DNA of 32,483 nucleotides, from contig CANQWB010000001.1 of the NCBI GenBank assembly GCA_947627435.1, positions 71,952-104,434 on the forward strand. The letters are read 5' to 3'. The notes under the pieces are model-generated. The model was given only the letters and a program-made list of their open reading frames with translations, searched no databases and had not been told where the DNA came from. This DNA comes from an uncultured Bacilli bacterium. Its GTDB lineage: Bacteria; Bacillota_I; Bacilli_A; RF39; UBA660. The translations under genes and the position numbers were made by a program. This document shows positions 5,950 through 14,964 of the stretch, piece by piece; within the stretch, counting starts at the first letter, position 1; each line of letters opens with the position of its first letter.

Positions 5950-6314
5950 TATTTATCACTCCTTATAATAATTGGTTCTTCGTATTCATACTCTTCATCA
6001 TCTTCTAACCAATTATAATCTTCTTCTTTTACATTTTTTGTTTCTCTTATAGGATCTATATCATATTTTGCAAAATTAAAATATCTCTTACGTCCTTTAT
6101 AGAAAATTACAATAATTTTATCTTCTACCATTTGATGCAATAAACCAATTAGTCTATGTTTTCTAATATGTAACATATTCATTAATTTTCTATTTGGAAT
6201 ATAATAATCTTGAAAATAATATAGATTTGATAATATTATCATTAATTTTGAATAATTATTAACATGTTTGTTATAAAGCAGTAATTTAGTAATTTTGATT
6301 TTCTCATTTTTCAT
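5949..6314 (-). CDS. Winged-helix DNA-binding protein (121 aa), possible phage regulator or initiator
   Basis: Residues about 18-80 look like a winged helix: a first helix (YSKLMIILSNLYYF), a helix-turn-helix (IPNRKLMNMLHIRKHRLIGLLHQM) and a beta wing (KIIVIFYKGRKRYFNF). The C-terminus is a very acidic tail (EEDYNWLEDDEEYEYEEP). It overlaps the upstream gene by 11 bp and lacks a clear ribosome site, so it is probably translationally coupled. It is a good candidate to bind the iterons at 4659-4755 or the dyads at promoters P1-P3. That link is inference. Confidence 0.6.
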   Translation of the reverse strand: MKNEKIKITKLLLYNKHVNNYSKLMIILSNLYYFQDYYIPNRKLMNMLHIRKHRLIGLLHQMVEDKIIVIFYKGRKRYFNFAKYDIDPIRETKNVKEEDYNWLEDDEEYEYEEPIIIRSDK

Positions 6315-6516
6315 TTTTTTTCGTTTTTTTCATTTTATTGATTATCACTAAATTAACTGTATCTATGATTTCCAAAGTATTAAAAATATCATTCTTATCA
6401 TACAATGGATTTTCTAGATAATATCTTAACTGCTTTAATAATATTTTTTGATAGCAAAATAACCTATCAATAGTTAAAAATTTTAATTCTTTAACAGAAA
6501 TTTTTTCTTCTTTCAA
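6304..6516 (-). CDS. Hypothetical phage protein (70 aa, TTG start), first gene of the early operon
   Basis: It starts at a TTG with an ideal AGGAGG ribosome site six bases upstream. The product is helical and basic (KEEKISVKELKFLTIDRLF... MKKTKKNEK) with no TM. It is the right-most gene of the minus-strand block and so marks the right edge of the phage's coding part. No family is recognised. Confidence 0.6.
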   Translation of the reverse strand: MKEEKISVKELKFLTIDRLFCYQKILLKQLRYYLENPLYDKNDIFNTLEIIDTVNLVIINKMKKTKKNEK

Positions 6517-6608
6517 TTAAATACCTCCTATTTTGCAATTTTAAAGGCATTTTTCGAATATTTAGAATTTTAGTGATATTTCCTGTTTTCCCGACCATTT
6601 AGAAAATG

Positions 6609-6638
6609 AAGAACTTGATATAAAGTTCTTTTTTTTTT
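6609..6638 (+). terminator. Intrinsic terminator with no plus-strand gene before it
   Basis: AAGAACTT-gatata-AAGTTCTT is followed by a long T-run. It reads on the plus strand, yet everything to its left in the window is on the minus strand. It probably ended a host gene now separated from it by the phage element. The stem matches the terminator behind the M60 gene. Confidence 0.8.
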
Positions 6639-6836
6639 ACCAAGTCAAATTATTCTTTCAAGTGCTCATGTAAAAAAACTTTTGTATCAATAATACCAAT
6701 CTTATATTGGTTTCTAATAGTTTTTATTAAGAATCATATATATTTAGCGATTCAAAAGAATGATCAGGCAATAAATAGTGGCAAAAGAATATAATATCAT
6801 ATGCATTACTATTTGCTAGAAAAATACTTTGAAAAC

Positions 6837-6865
6837 TTGCCTTTTAAGAAAAAGTGGTGTATTAT
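6837..6865 (+). promoter_or_regulatory. Promoter of the M60 peptidase gene (TTGCCT-17-TATTAT)
   Basis: The -35 TTGCCT (6837-6842) and -10 TATTAT (6860-6865) have the ideal 17-bp spacing. The ribosome site AAGGAGGAG and the TTG start at 6896 follow. The -10 box overlaps the upstream start used in the ORF track, which therefore cannot be real. Confidence 0.6.
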
Positions 6866-6895
6866 ATTAAGTATTTTAGTAAGGAGGAGTTTGTT

Positions 6896-9800
6896 TTGAA
6901 AAAAGTTGTAACCATTTTATTAGCACTTGCCGTTTTCTTAAATCCTTTTCTACCATTTCTTTATGTGAATGCGGGAGAAACAGAAACGATAGAAAACATT
7001 AAGAAAAATAGCGATAGTTATTGGAGTACGAAAAATGCACCAATATTTTATGGTGCTACTAAAATAACAATTAAAAAAGGAATTATAAATAACTTTGATG
7101 TTTTAGATGCCAGATTTAGAATTTTTGCGAAGGATTTTGAAGATGGCGATTTAACACCTAATATTACGTATACTGGTACAGTAGATGTAAATCAGGTTGG
7201 TACTTATGCAATCACTTATAGAGTAAAAGATTCTCATAATAATGAAACGACGTTATCGGTTCCTGTTATTGTAACAGATGATGAAAATGCAAAAATCAAT
7301 GTCGAAAGAACATTATATACTATTCCATCTGTATGGAATATGGATTTAGCAGGATTTTCAAGATGTAATTATGGAGATCGTCAAATTCTTGGTATTTATA
7401 TGCCAAAAGGAACTAGTGTAAGAGCGAGAATTCTATCTTCTGATAATAATATTGATGTAAATTTTATCACGAATGATACAGCCAAAGAAATTTCACAAAC
7501 ACTTAACCAAGACGGAAGTTGGATTACGCTACAAAATAAACTGAATAATGGTACCTATGAAGATGCTGTTCCTTATTTTAGAACAACAGTTTTATCAACT
7601 GGTGATCTTTCAAAAACTTTCAAGATAGAACTAGAATATGGTACAGATGTCTCTGAATTAAATTATTATCACTATAAAGACAATGAAACAGGATATTTTG
7701 CTGATTGGAGAGCAAACAAAGCTACTTATTCTGTTGTTGAAAATGAAGTGGTATCAATTGTAGTGCCATTTACTGATATTGATAAAATGGTAAATCATAA
7801 GGCATATGATAATGTTTTTCCAACGTTAGATTCCTTTTTGGAATATTATAAAAAAGTAGTTGACAAAATGGATGAATATGTAGGACTAGATTTAAATCCA
7901 GTCAAATTAACAGATCAAAATGTTAGAACAAAATATTTAGTCAGAGCCAATATTCATGGTGCGGGAGCTGCTTATTATAATGGAAATCATGTAGGAGTCA
8001 ACGGTGCTTCTGTATATTCTTTCTTCCAGATGAACTGGGGAGGTCTTCATGAGCTTGCCCATGGTTATCAAGGTAATCTTGGAAAAGGAAATATGGGTTT
8101 AGGAGAAACCTCTAACAACATTCTTGGACATTATATTCAAATTGATAAAAATATCTATTTTTACCCTGGTGATTGGCTAGGAAGCTTAAATAAAATTGAA
8201 GAAAATAAAAATTCTGAGCGTTTAGAAGGAAAAGCTTTTACTTCCATCGACGTTTCAACAAGACTTTATATGTTGATCAATTTATTTGATTATTTTGAGG
8301 GTGCAACAACATATGCAAAAATATTTAGTTGGTACCGTGAAAAATTGAATAATGGAACTTTGCCTACTAGTAAGGATGCGAATCAAGATATTTATCCATT
8401 AGCAATTGCGGATATTTATCATGTGGATATTACACCATATATGGAAGCTTGGAATCTGACTGTTTCAAGTTCTGTAAAAGAGGAAATCTATAGTAAAAAT
8501 TATCCAACGCTTACCATTTTAAAAGATATGGTTTCAGATGACTCTTTAAATACGATTATGCAAGGAGAAAATCTCGATATTAAATATGGATTAGTTCAAA
8601 ATGATATTTATGAAAAATATCATATTACGGGAGATTTAACGCTAAATATTGCAATTGATGATATGACCAATTTAAAAGGAAAAAAACTTGTCATAAAATC
8701 TGGTAACAAGACGGTAAAAACAGTAGAGATTACTTCTTCTTCTATGAAAATAGAAGGTCTGAATTTAGGTTCTTATTATTTACAAATGCCTATTTTAAAT
8801 GGTTATGATCAAGACAGCGCAAATGTTTTGATTAAGGAAGGAAATCAAAATAGTTATACTTATTCTTATACAAAATTAGAAAATATTGAATTGAACAATT
8901 ATCTTTCTGTTACATTGCAAGGAGTATATGAAACAGTTGGTTGTAAACTTACATTTATGGATCACTATAAAAAGGCAAACATCGAATTTGGTGGAGCCGA
9001 CTTTAGAGGTATTCAAAATGCTTCTGTTAAAATTACGGACCAAGCTGGAAAGGTAATTTTAGAGGAGACAAAAGGATATGATGCGCAAGGGAACTTCATT
9101 CCAAATGATGCAAACGGTAGATACTTTAATTTTAATAAAGGTTCTTATGAGGTAGCATTAAAGCCAGGTTATATTATAGAAATTACACATTCTAGGTATA
9201 GTAATAGAGTAAAATGGAATAGTACAATTTCAAATACACTTGTGCCAGAATATTCTCCTACGAGCGAAACTACAAGATATATTGTAATGGAAGATGGAAT
9301 ACGTGTAGAAGGAATGGATGAATCTACAGCAGCCAATTTAGCGTATACTTCTTTGAAACAGTATATTGTAAGTCAAATTGAGAATTATAAGGAGAATGCA
9401 ACCGAAGAAGAATTAAGCAATCGCTTAGTTAACTTTAAAGAAAAAGCACGAATTATCTATTTACATAGTATGTTAAAAGAAGAAGATCAAAAAGCATATA
9501 ATGATTTGATTAAAAAAGTGAAACAAGGTGGATTACCAGTCATTACTTATCATGGTAATTCTGAATACAAAGTAGGAACGAATATTGATTTATATTCTTT
9601 AATTAGCTCTGTTGATAATGAAGATGGTAATATCATTATTGATAAGAATAGTACAAAAATTGATTCTAATTTGAACATAAACAAAGTAGGAACTTATAGT
9701 ATTACTTATTCTGTAACAGATTCTGATTTGAATGTTTCTGTATATAAAGTAAAAATCAAAATAGTAAAAGAACCTAATTTAAACGAATCAGAGGAAAATA

Positions 9801-10240
9801 AAAAAGAACCAGAGATGAAAAATCCTGAAGAAGAAAGCAAATCAGAAGTTAAGAATCCTGAGGAAGCTCAAAAAGAAGAAAATAAATCAGAAACTTCTCC
9901 TAGTTCGTCTGAAAATAAATCAGAAACTTCTTCTAGTTCGTCTACGAAACCAGATAGTAACATTGAAAATAATAAAACACAACAGCCTTCATCAATAACT
10001 CAAGGTGAAGAAAACAAGGAAGGATCTTCTTTAACGGAATCAAGTGATTCTAAAGAGGAAATGAAAGATACTTCTACTACAACAAAAGAGGATCAAGATG
10101 TTTCTGAAACAAAACAAGAAAAGAAAAAAACATTCTTAGATAAGTGGTTAGATGATGAATATACTATTTTTGAAGGTGTAATTGCAGTATTGATTATGCT
10201 TGCTATGGCATTTATATTAGAATACTTAACGCGAAAATAA
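6896..10240 (+). CDS. Secreted, membrane-anchored M60-family metallopeptidase (1114 aa)
   Basis: The TTG start at 6896 is chosen over the track start because AAGGAGGAG lies just before it and the product then begins with a proper signal peptide (MKKVVTILLALAVFL). Order: signal peptide to about residue 26; Ig-like DUF5011-type module (about 50-130); M60/enhancin-like catalytic region containing HELAH (385-389) and a downstream Glu (E404, in GETS), matching the HExxH(8,28)E signature of the family; helical/linker regions; second Ig-like module (about 880-960); Ser/Glu/Lys-rich stalk; C-terminal TM helix (about 1090-1111) with a short RK end. M60 enzymes are zinc proteases that cleave mucins and other O-glycoproteins, so a role in mucus use is likely. 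It has no LPxTG motif. It is a single-gene transcription unit with its own promoter and terminator. Confidence 0.88.
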   Translation: MKKVVTILLALAVFLNPFLPFLYVNAGETETIENIKKNSDSYWSTKNAPIFYGATKITIKKGIINNFDVLDARFRIFAKDFEDGDLTPNITYTGTVDVNQVGTYAITYRVKDSHNNETTLSVPVIVTDDENAKINVERTLYTIPSVWNMDLAGFSRCNYGDRQILGIYMPKGTSVRARILSSDNNIDVNFITNDTAKEISQTLNQDGSWITLQNKLNNGTYEDAVPYFRTTVLSTGDLSKTFKIELEYGTDVSELNYYHYKDNETGYFADWRANKATYSVVENEVVSIVVPFTDIDKMVNHKAYDNVFPTLDSFLEYYKKVVDKMDEYVGLDLNPVKLTDQNVRTKYLVRANIHGAGAAYYNGNHVGVNGASVYSFFQMNWGGLHELAHGYQGNLGKGNMGLGETSNNILGHYIQIDKNIYFYPGDWLGSLNKIEENKNSERLEGKAFTSIDVSTRLYMLINLFDYFEGATTYAKIFSWYREKLNNGTLPTSKDANQDIYPLAIADIYHVDITPYMEAWNLTVSSSVKEEIYSKNYPTLTILKDMVSDDSLNTIMQGENLDIKYGLVQNDIYEKYHITGDLTLNIAIDDMTNLKGKKLVIKSGNKTVKTVEITSSSMKIEGLNLGSYYLQMPILNGYDQDSANVLIKEGNQNSYTYSYTKLENIELNNYLSVTLQGVYETVGCKLTFMDHYKKANIEFGGADFRGIQNASVKITDQAGKVILEETKGYDAQGNFIPNDANGRYFNFNKGSYEVALKPGYIIEITHSRYSNRVKWNSTISNTLVPEYSPTSETTRYIVMEDGIRVEGMDESTAANLAYTSLKQYIVSQIENYKENATEEELSNRLVNFKEKARIIYLHSMLKEEDQKAYNDLIKKVKQGGLPVITYHGNSEYKVGTNIDLYSLISSVDNEDGNIIIDKNSTKIDSNLNINKVGTYSITYSVTDSDLNVSVYKVKIKIVKEPNLNESEENKKEPEMKNPEEESKSEVKNPEEAQKEENKSETSPSSSENKSETSSSSSTKPDSNIENNKTQQPSSITQGEENKEGSSLTESSDSKEEMKDTSTTTKEDQDVSETKQEKKKTFLDKWLDDEYTIFEGVIAVLIMLAMAFILEYLTRK

Positions 10241-10257
10241 ACAGAATTTTATAAATG

Positions 10258-10282
10258 AGAACTTGTGAATAAGTTCTTTTTT
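10258..10282 (+). terminator. Terminator after the M60 gene
   Basis: AGAACTT-gtgaat-AAGTTCT followed by a T-run, 17 nt after the stop codon. The stem is the same as at 6609-6638. Confidence 0.85.
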
Positions 10283-10378
10283 ATAGCTGTAATCTTTGTT
10301 TTTATCCTAAGAATACTTAAATGAGCAATTTCTTATATACTCTTGCATGTTATACTTCTAGCATTTATAGGAATATTT

Positions 10379-10387
10379 TGTTATAAT
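10379..10387 (+). promoter_or_regulatory. Extended -10 promoter of the polysaccharide locus (TGTTATAAT)
   Basis: A TG-N-TATAAT extended -10 lies 32 bp before the first gene of the locus. No good -35 box is seen, as is common for extended -10 promoters. Confidence 0.5.
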
Positions 10388-10418
10388 AAAATAGAACGAA
10401 ATAGAATGGAATGATTGC

Positions 10419-11687
10419 ATGCGAAAGATAAATGAGTGGATTAAAACACATATTACAACTATTATATTTTGGATGTTAATTTTAGGACCTGTCTTTGATT
10501 GTGTGACATCGCTTTCCATACATTTATTACACGTTCAATTGACAGCTATTATGCTTTTCAAAATTTTATTTTTAGGAATCTTGATTTATGATTTATTTTT
10601 TATTAGTAAATGTCGGTATAAGAAAAAAATATCGTTGATGGTAACTGCTATCATTATATATATGATTACATATATGGTTATTGTTCTATTGCATAAAGGT
10701 CCCGATGTTTTCTTATATGAATGTCAAAGTATGTTAAGAACTTTCTTCTTTCCTATTGTATTATTGACATTGTATAATTTATATTTAGAAAAAAGATTGA
10801 CAGTGAACCGTACATATTTACATATTATTTTAATTACGTATATTGCCTTTATTTTGATTCCTATTTTAACGCATACAGGATTTGATAGTTATGCTTATAG
10901 TAAAGTAGGCACAATTGGATGGTTTTATTCTTCTAATGAAATTGGAGGAATTTTATCTATACTTTTTCCTTTTTTCGCATACTTTCTTTTTCAACAAAAA
11001 AAATTGTGGGGTATTGTTTTAATCGGTGTTATTGTAGGAGTTTATTTTGCAATTGGAACAAAGGTACCAATTCTCAGTATCGGAATTACTTTTGCATTCT
11101 TTATGATAACTTACATTATCTATCTATTTCAAAAACAAAAATGGAAACAACTTTCTTGTTTTGGCCTTTTGGTAGTCATTGGCATCATTTCATTACTATT
11201 GGTACTTCCAAAAACTTCTTTTTATAAGAATATTCAAATTCATTTAGAATTTTTAGAAATAGATTCCATTTCCGATTTACTTACACTAGATCATATTGAT
11301 CATTTTGTATTTAGTGAACGTATACGTTTTATGAAGCATACAAAAGAAAATTATATAAATGCTGATTGGAGTGAAAAGTTATTAGGTATTGGTTATATTG
11401 AAAATTATGCAACAGACGAAGTAAATACCAAATTGATTGAAATGGATTACTATGATATTTTCTTTCGACATGGTGTGATTGGTAGTGCAATTTACTTTAT
11501 TCCATTCCTTTGGATTTTGATAAAAGTAATTCACCAAATGATAAAGCATATTTCCATACCTGATGTGACGAGTGTGATCTTGATTTTACTGTTATCTTTA
11601 TTTTCGGGACATATCATTACCGCTCCTTCTGTGAGTATTTTAGTTGCATATATATTGATGTGTTGTTTGGAAGGTGAGCATGCATGA
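10419..11687 (+). CDS. O-antigen polymerase/ligase-like membrane protein (422 aa)
   Basis: A polytopic membrane protein with about ten hydrophobic helices from residue 13 to the C-terminus and a larger extracytoplasmic loop around residues 270-340. Helix pattern, size and position at the head of a polysaccharide cluster match the Wzy/WaaL O-antigen ligase family, which joins lipid-linked glycan units outside the membrane or transfers them to an acceptor. Sequence conservation in this family is weak, so polymerase cannot be separated from ligase. Because the locus also has an ABC-2 exporter, a ligase or attachment role is possible. Its stop overlaps the next start, which shows an operon. Confidence 0.65.
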   Translation: MRKINEWIKTHITTIIFWMLILGPVFDCVTSLSIHLLHVQLTAIMLFKILFLGILIYDLFFISKCRYKKKISLMVTAIIIYMITYMVIVLLHKGPDVFLYECQSMLRTFFFPIVLLTLYNLYLEKRLTVNRTYLHIILITYIAFILIPILTHTGFDSYAYSKVGTIGWFYSSNEIGGILSILFPFFAYFLFQQKKLWGIVLIGVIVGVYFAIGTKVPILSIGITFAFFMITYIIYLFQKQKWKQLSCFGLLVVIGIISLLLVLPKTSFYKNIQIHLEFLEIDSISDLLTLDHIDHFVFSERIRFMKHTKENYINADWSEKLLGIGYIENYATDEVNTKLIEMDYYDIFFRHGVIGSAIYFIPFLWILIKVIHQMIKHISIPDVTSVILILLLSLFSGHIITAPSVSILVAYILMCCLEGEHA

Positions 11688-12529
11688 GAAAAACGGGAAT
11701 GGTCATGGTCAATTATAATGATTCTGAAAATGTAAAAAAAATGGTTCATATGTTAGAAAATTATTCAATTATTGATAAAATTGTGATTGTTGATAACGCA
11801 TCTACCGATGATTCATTGAAAAAAATTAAATTATTAGAAAACGATAGAGTAATTGTTTTAGAAAGTAATCACAATGGTGGGTATGGCGCAGGGATTAATA
11901 TTGGTGCAAAGTACTTGAATGAACTTTATGATAATCCAAATATCATTATTAGTAATACGGATATTATTTTATATGGGGAATCAGATTTAAAGGAGTTATT
12001 GAATACACTGGATGATGAAACAGCAGTTGTAGGTCCTGTGATTCGTGAACATGAAGGTTATAACTGTGGATGGAAAATCCCAACACCTTGGCAAGACATA
12101 TTACTCAGTATGCCATATATTTACAAAAAATTTAAAAAGAAATTAGAGTATAGTAGAGAACAAATTGGGACAAGTACCATAGAAGTGGATGCGGTTTCAG
12201 GTAGTTTCTTTATTATAAGGGGATCAATCTTAGAACAAGTAGGTTATTTTGATGAAAATATATTTTTATATTATGAGGAAAATGTATTATCTAAAAAATT
12301 ACAAAATATTGGGAAGAAAGTAAAAATCAATGGTAAAGTAGAAATTTTCCATAATCATTCTATTACGATTGACAAGGTACATACGAGTGTCCAGAAATAT
12401 AAAAATTTGAAAAGTAGTCAATATTATTTTCAGATGAAATATAATCATGCGGGATTGCTCAACCGTATGATCATGAGAATACTGTTTGGTATAGGAGCAA
12501 TAGGTTTAAATATTCGTAATCATAAATAA
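11684..12529 (+). CDS. GT2 glycosyltransferase, rhamnosyltransferase-like (281 aa)
   Basis: The start overlaps the previous stop (ATGA). A GT-A fold is indicated by MVMVNYND at the N-terminus, IVDNASTDDS (nucleotide-binding), GGYGAGINIG, and ISNTDI as the DxD-like metal site at about residue 90. EVDAVSGSFFIIR and FLYYEENVLSKKL are typical of the acceptor region of the rhamnosyltransferase-like group of GT2 enzymes. Cytoplasmic, without TM. It most likely adds a sugar to the growing lipid-linked surface glycan. The donor cannot be read from sequence. Confidence 0.82.
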   Translation: MRKTGMVMVNYNDSENVKKMVHMLENYSIIDKIVIVDNASTDDSLKKIKLLENDRVIVLESNHNGGYGAGINIGAKYLNELYDNPNIIISNTDIILYGESDLKELLNTLDDETAVVGPVIREHEGYNCGWKIPTPWQDILLSMPYIYKKFKKKLEYSREQIGTSTIEVDAVSGSFFIIRGSILEQVGYFDENIFLYYEENVLSKKLQNIGKKVKINGKVEIFHNHSITIDKVHTSVQKYKNLKSSQYYFQMKYNHAGLLNRMIMRILFGIGAIGLNIRNHK

Positions 12530-12553
12530 AAATATAAAAATAATGGGAATATA

Positions 12554-12562
12554 TGATATAAT
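12554..12562 (+). promoter_or_regulatory. Extended -10 (TGATATAAT) before the exporter genes
   Basis: A TG-N-TATAAT sequence lies 27 bp before the ATG of the ABC ATPase gene, in the only sizeable gap (60 bp) in the first part of the locus. It suggests an internal promoter for the export genes. No matching -35 was found. Confidence 0.45.
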
Positions 12563-12589
12563 AAATATAATTGTATGATGGAGGTATTT

Positions 12590-13327
12590 ATGAAAAAACA
12601 AGATACTGCGATTGAAGTAGAAAATATGACAAAATCATTTAAGTTATTTTATGATAAACCTTCAACGTTAAAGGAACGCTTAGTATTTTGGAACCATAAA
12701 AAAAGTGATTGTAGAACAGTTCTTGAAAATATTAATTTAACCATAAAAAAAGGAGAAACTGTTGCTTTAATTGGTACCAATGGAAGTGGAAAGAGTACGT
12801 TGTTAAAATTGATGACAAAAATTATCTATCCAACCAAAGGGAAAATTAAAACAAATGGAAAATTAACTTCTTTATTGGAGTTAGGAGCAGGGTTTCATCC
12901 GGATTTTACAGGTAGAGAGAATATTTATTTCAATGCATCTATTTTTGGGTTAACAAGAAAAGAAATTGAAAAACGAATGGATGATATCATATCTTTTTCT
13001 GAACTAGAAGAATTTATTGATAGTCCTGTTCGTACTTATTCATCAGGAATGTACATGCGTCTTGCTTTTTCAATTGCAATTAATGTAGATGCAGAAATCC
13101 TCTTGATTGATGAAATTTTGGCGGTAGGAGATCAACATTTTCAAGATAAATGTTTTCAAAAATTGCAAGAACTAAAAGAAAGCGATAAGACCATTGTAAT
13201 TGTAAGTCATAGTTTAGACTCAATTAAACAATTATGCAGTCGTGCCATTTGGATTTATGAAGGCAAAATTCGAATGGATGGTAATGTAAGCAAGGTAGTA
13301 GATGAGTATATCAAAGTATGCGGGTAG
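12590..13327 (+). CDS. Polysaccharide ABC exporter, ATP-binding subunit (Wzt/TagH type, 245 aa)
   Basis: The start is set at the ATG at 12590 with GGAGG at good spacing, five codons after the track start. Motifs: Walker A GTNGSGKST (about residues 62-70), LGAGFHPDFTGRENI as the Q-loop region typical of polysaccharide exporters, signature YSSGMYMRL, Walker B EILLIDEILAVGD, and H-loop IVSHS. It pairs with the next gene to move lipid-linked polysaccharide across the membrane. At 245 aa it has only the nucleotide-binding domain and lacks the C-terminal glycan-binding domain of the longer Wzt proteins, so export probably does not depend on terminal-sugar recognition. Confidence 0.92.
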   Translation: MKKQDTAIEVENMTKSFKLFYDKPSTLKERLVFWNHKKSDCRTVLENINLTIKKGETVALIGTNGSGKSTLLKLMTKIIYPTKGKIKTNGKLTSLLELGAGFHPDFTGRENIYFNASIFGLTRKEIEKRMDDIISFSELEEFIDSPVRTYSSGMYMRLAFSIAINVDAEILLIDEILAVGDQHFQDKCFQKLQELKESDKTIVIVSHSLDSIKQLCSRAIWIYEGKIRMDGNVSKVVDEYIKVCG

Positions 13328-13334
13328 GTGACAT

Positions 13335-14105
13335 ATGTTTAAAGACTTATATCAATATAGGGAATTGCTAAGAAGCAATATCAAAAAAGAGATTAGAGGA
13401 AAATATAAGGGCTCATTCTTAGGAGTTTTATGGTCATTTGTGAACCCTTTATTGCAAGTACTTGTATATGCGATTGTGTTTCCTTTCATTTTAAGAGATA
13501 CAATGGACAATTACATTGTATACTTGATTATTGGAATTTTACCATGGACATGGTTTACTACTTCCATTAGTCAAGGCACATTTACTATTTTAGGAAATGC
13601 TGGAATTATTAAAAAAGTATATTTTCCAAGAGAAATATTACCAATATCGGTTGTGACAAGTGGATTAATAAATTTTTTAATTTCATGTTTAATTATTTTT
13701 GTATTTTTAATTTTTAGTGGCATTGGATTTAGTATTAATTTATTATATTTACCATTGGTAATTCTAGTACAATACATAATTTCATTAGGACTTGTATTTA
13801 TTACAAGTGCGATTAATGTATACGTAAGAGATGCAGAATATATTATTAATTTTATTGTTAATATGTTATTTTATGCAACGCCTATTTTATATTCTCCAGA
13901 TGTATTTGCTAACAGTAAGTTAAGTTTCATATTTGATTTTAATCCAATGGCAATTATTATTACGGGGTATCGTGATATTTTATATGCAAAGGTATCACCA
14001 AATGTAAGTTCTTTGATGATTGTACTAATTGGAAGCCTTATTTTATTGTTAGTTGGTGTAAAAATATTTAAAAAATTGCAAAAAGGATTTGCAGAAGAAG
14101 TATGA
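13335..14105 (+). CDS. Polysaccharide ABC exporter, permease (Wzm/RgpC/TagG type, 256 aa)
   Basis: It begins seven bases after the ATPase stop, with a GTAGGTG ribosome site. The N-terminal amphipathic stretch RELLRSNIKKEIRGKYKGS followed by LGVLWSFVNPLLQVLVYAIVF is the hallmark of ABC-2 polysaccharide permeases. Six TM helices are visible. It forms the channel with the preceding ATPase and carries teichoic-acid- or rhamnan-like polymer to the outer face. The length is normal for the family. Confidence 0.93.
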   Translation: MFKDLYQYRELLRSNIKKEIRGKYKGSFLGVLWSFVNPLLQVLVYAIVFPFILRDTMDNYIVYLIIGILPWTWFTTSISQGTFTILGNAGIIKKVYFPREILPISVVTSGLINFLISCLIIFVFLIFSGIGFSINLLYLPLVILVQYIISLGLVFITSAINVYVRDAEYIINFIVNMLFYATPILYSPDVFANSKLSFIFDFNPMAIIITGYRDILYAKVSPNVSSLMIVLIGSLILLLVGVKIFKKLQKGFAEEV

Positions 14106-14956
14106 TAAAATATTGTTTTATTATCTTGCATTATAATAATATCAAAGATACCCAAGAATGTATTCAATCCATTCGTAATCTTGATACTCCATCTAAAATT
14201 ATTGTGGTATCTAATTCCAAAGATTTGGAGCAATTGAACCATCTAAAATTATTGGTTGACGATTTGATTATCAACGAAGAAAATATGGGTTTTGCAAAGG
14301 CAAATAATATTGGTGCAAAAAAAGCAATTGAACGATTCCACCCAGAATTTTTAATTGTTATCAATAATGATACCATCATTGAACAAGCAAATTTTTTGCA
14401 TGTCATTGAGTATGATTATGAAAAATATCGATTTGATGTGTTAGGACCACGTATCGATACAGATGGCGGCGATTCTGTAAATCCTTTTTATACATACGAT
14501 ACATTGGAAAATATCAATAAACAAATTCATGGATGTAAAAAAACAATAAAAATTTATTCAAACATATTTTTTCGATATGTATATCAAATATTAAGAATGA
14601 TAAAACACTTATTTGTAAAATCTAAAACAGTGTTTACAAATGGAAATCAAATGAAATTTAATGTATCTTTGCATGGATGTGCACTTGTATTTTCAAAACA
14701 ATATTATGAAAGATTCGATTACCCATTTTATAATGGTACCTTTTTATATCATGAAGAAGAATTTTTATCATATCGAAGGAGAAAATACCATCTTACTTTT
14801 ATGTATGATCCTGTACTTAGAATTTTTCACAAAGAAGGTGCTTCATTGAATTACTCTTATAATACCAATTATAAGAAAGTAATTTTTAAAGCACAAGAAC
14901 GATTAAAATCATTAGAAAAATTAAAGTATATCATAGAAAATAATTTAGATATTTAG
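14102..14956 (+). CDS. GT2 glycosyltransferase (284 aa)
   Basis: The start overlaps the permease stop (ATGA). GT-A features are YCFIILHYNN, IIVVSNSKD, ENMGFAKANNIGAKKA and VINNDTI (metal-binding DxD-like position). LHGCALVFSKQYY and FLYHEEEFLSYR belong to the rhamnosyltransferase-like acceptor region. It resembles the GT2 enzyme at 11684 in layout. It probably acts in the cytoplasm on the same glycan; the sugar is not predictable. Confidence 0.8.
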   Translation: MIKYCFIILHYNNIKDTQECIQSIRNLDTPSKIIVVSNSKDLEQLNHLKLLVDDLIINEENMGFAKANNIGAKKAIERFHPEFLIVINNDTIIEQANFLHVIEYDYEKYRFDVLGPRIDTDGGDSVNPFYTYDTLENINKQIHGCKKTIKIYSNIFFRYVYQILRMIKHLFVKSKTVFTNGNQMKFNVSLHGCALVFSKQYYERFDYPFYNGTFLYHEEEFLSYRRRKYHLTFMYDPVLRIFHKEGASLNYSYNTNYKKVIFKAQERLKSLEKLKYIIENNLDI

Positions 14957-14964
14957 GAGGATTT

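Larger units (their letters stand above)
6517..6895. other. Non-coding junction between phage element and host genes
   Basis: About 380 bp without a supported gene. It holds the likely right boundary of the phage element (6,517-6,608), a plus-strand terminator (6609-6638), a small ACCAAT/ATTGGT hairpin at 6695-6711, and the promoter and ribosome site of the M60 gene. I could not identify a dif-like or other attachment core, since the left junction is outside the window. Confidence 0.6.

Noticed and set aside
10165-10240. LPxTG sortase signal at the end of the M60 protein
   Set aside because: No LPxTG-like motif precedes the TM helix; a simple TM anchor is the better reading.
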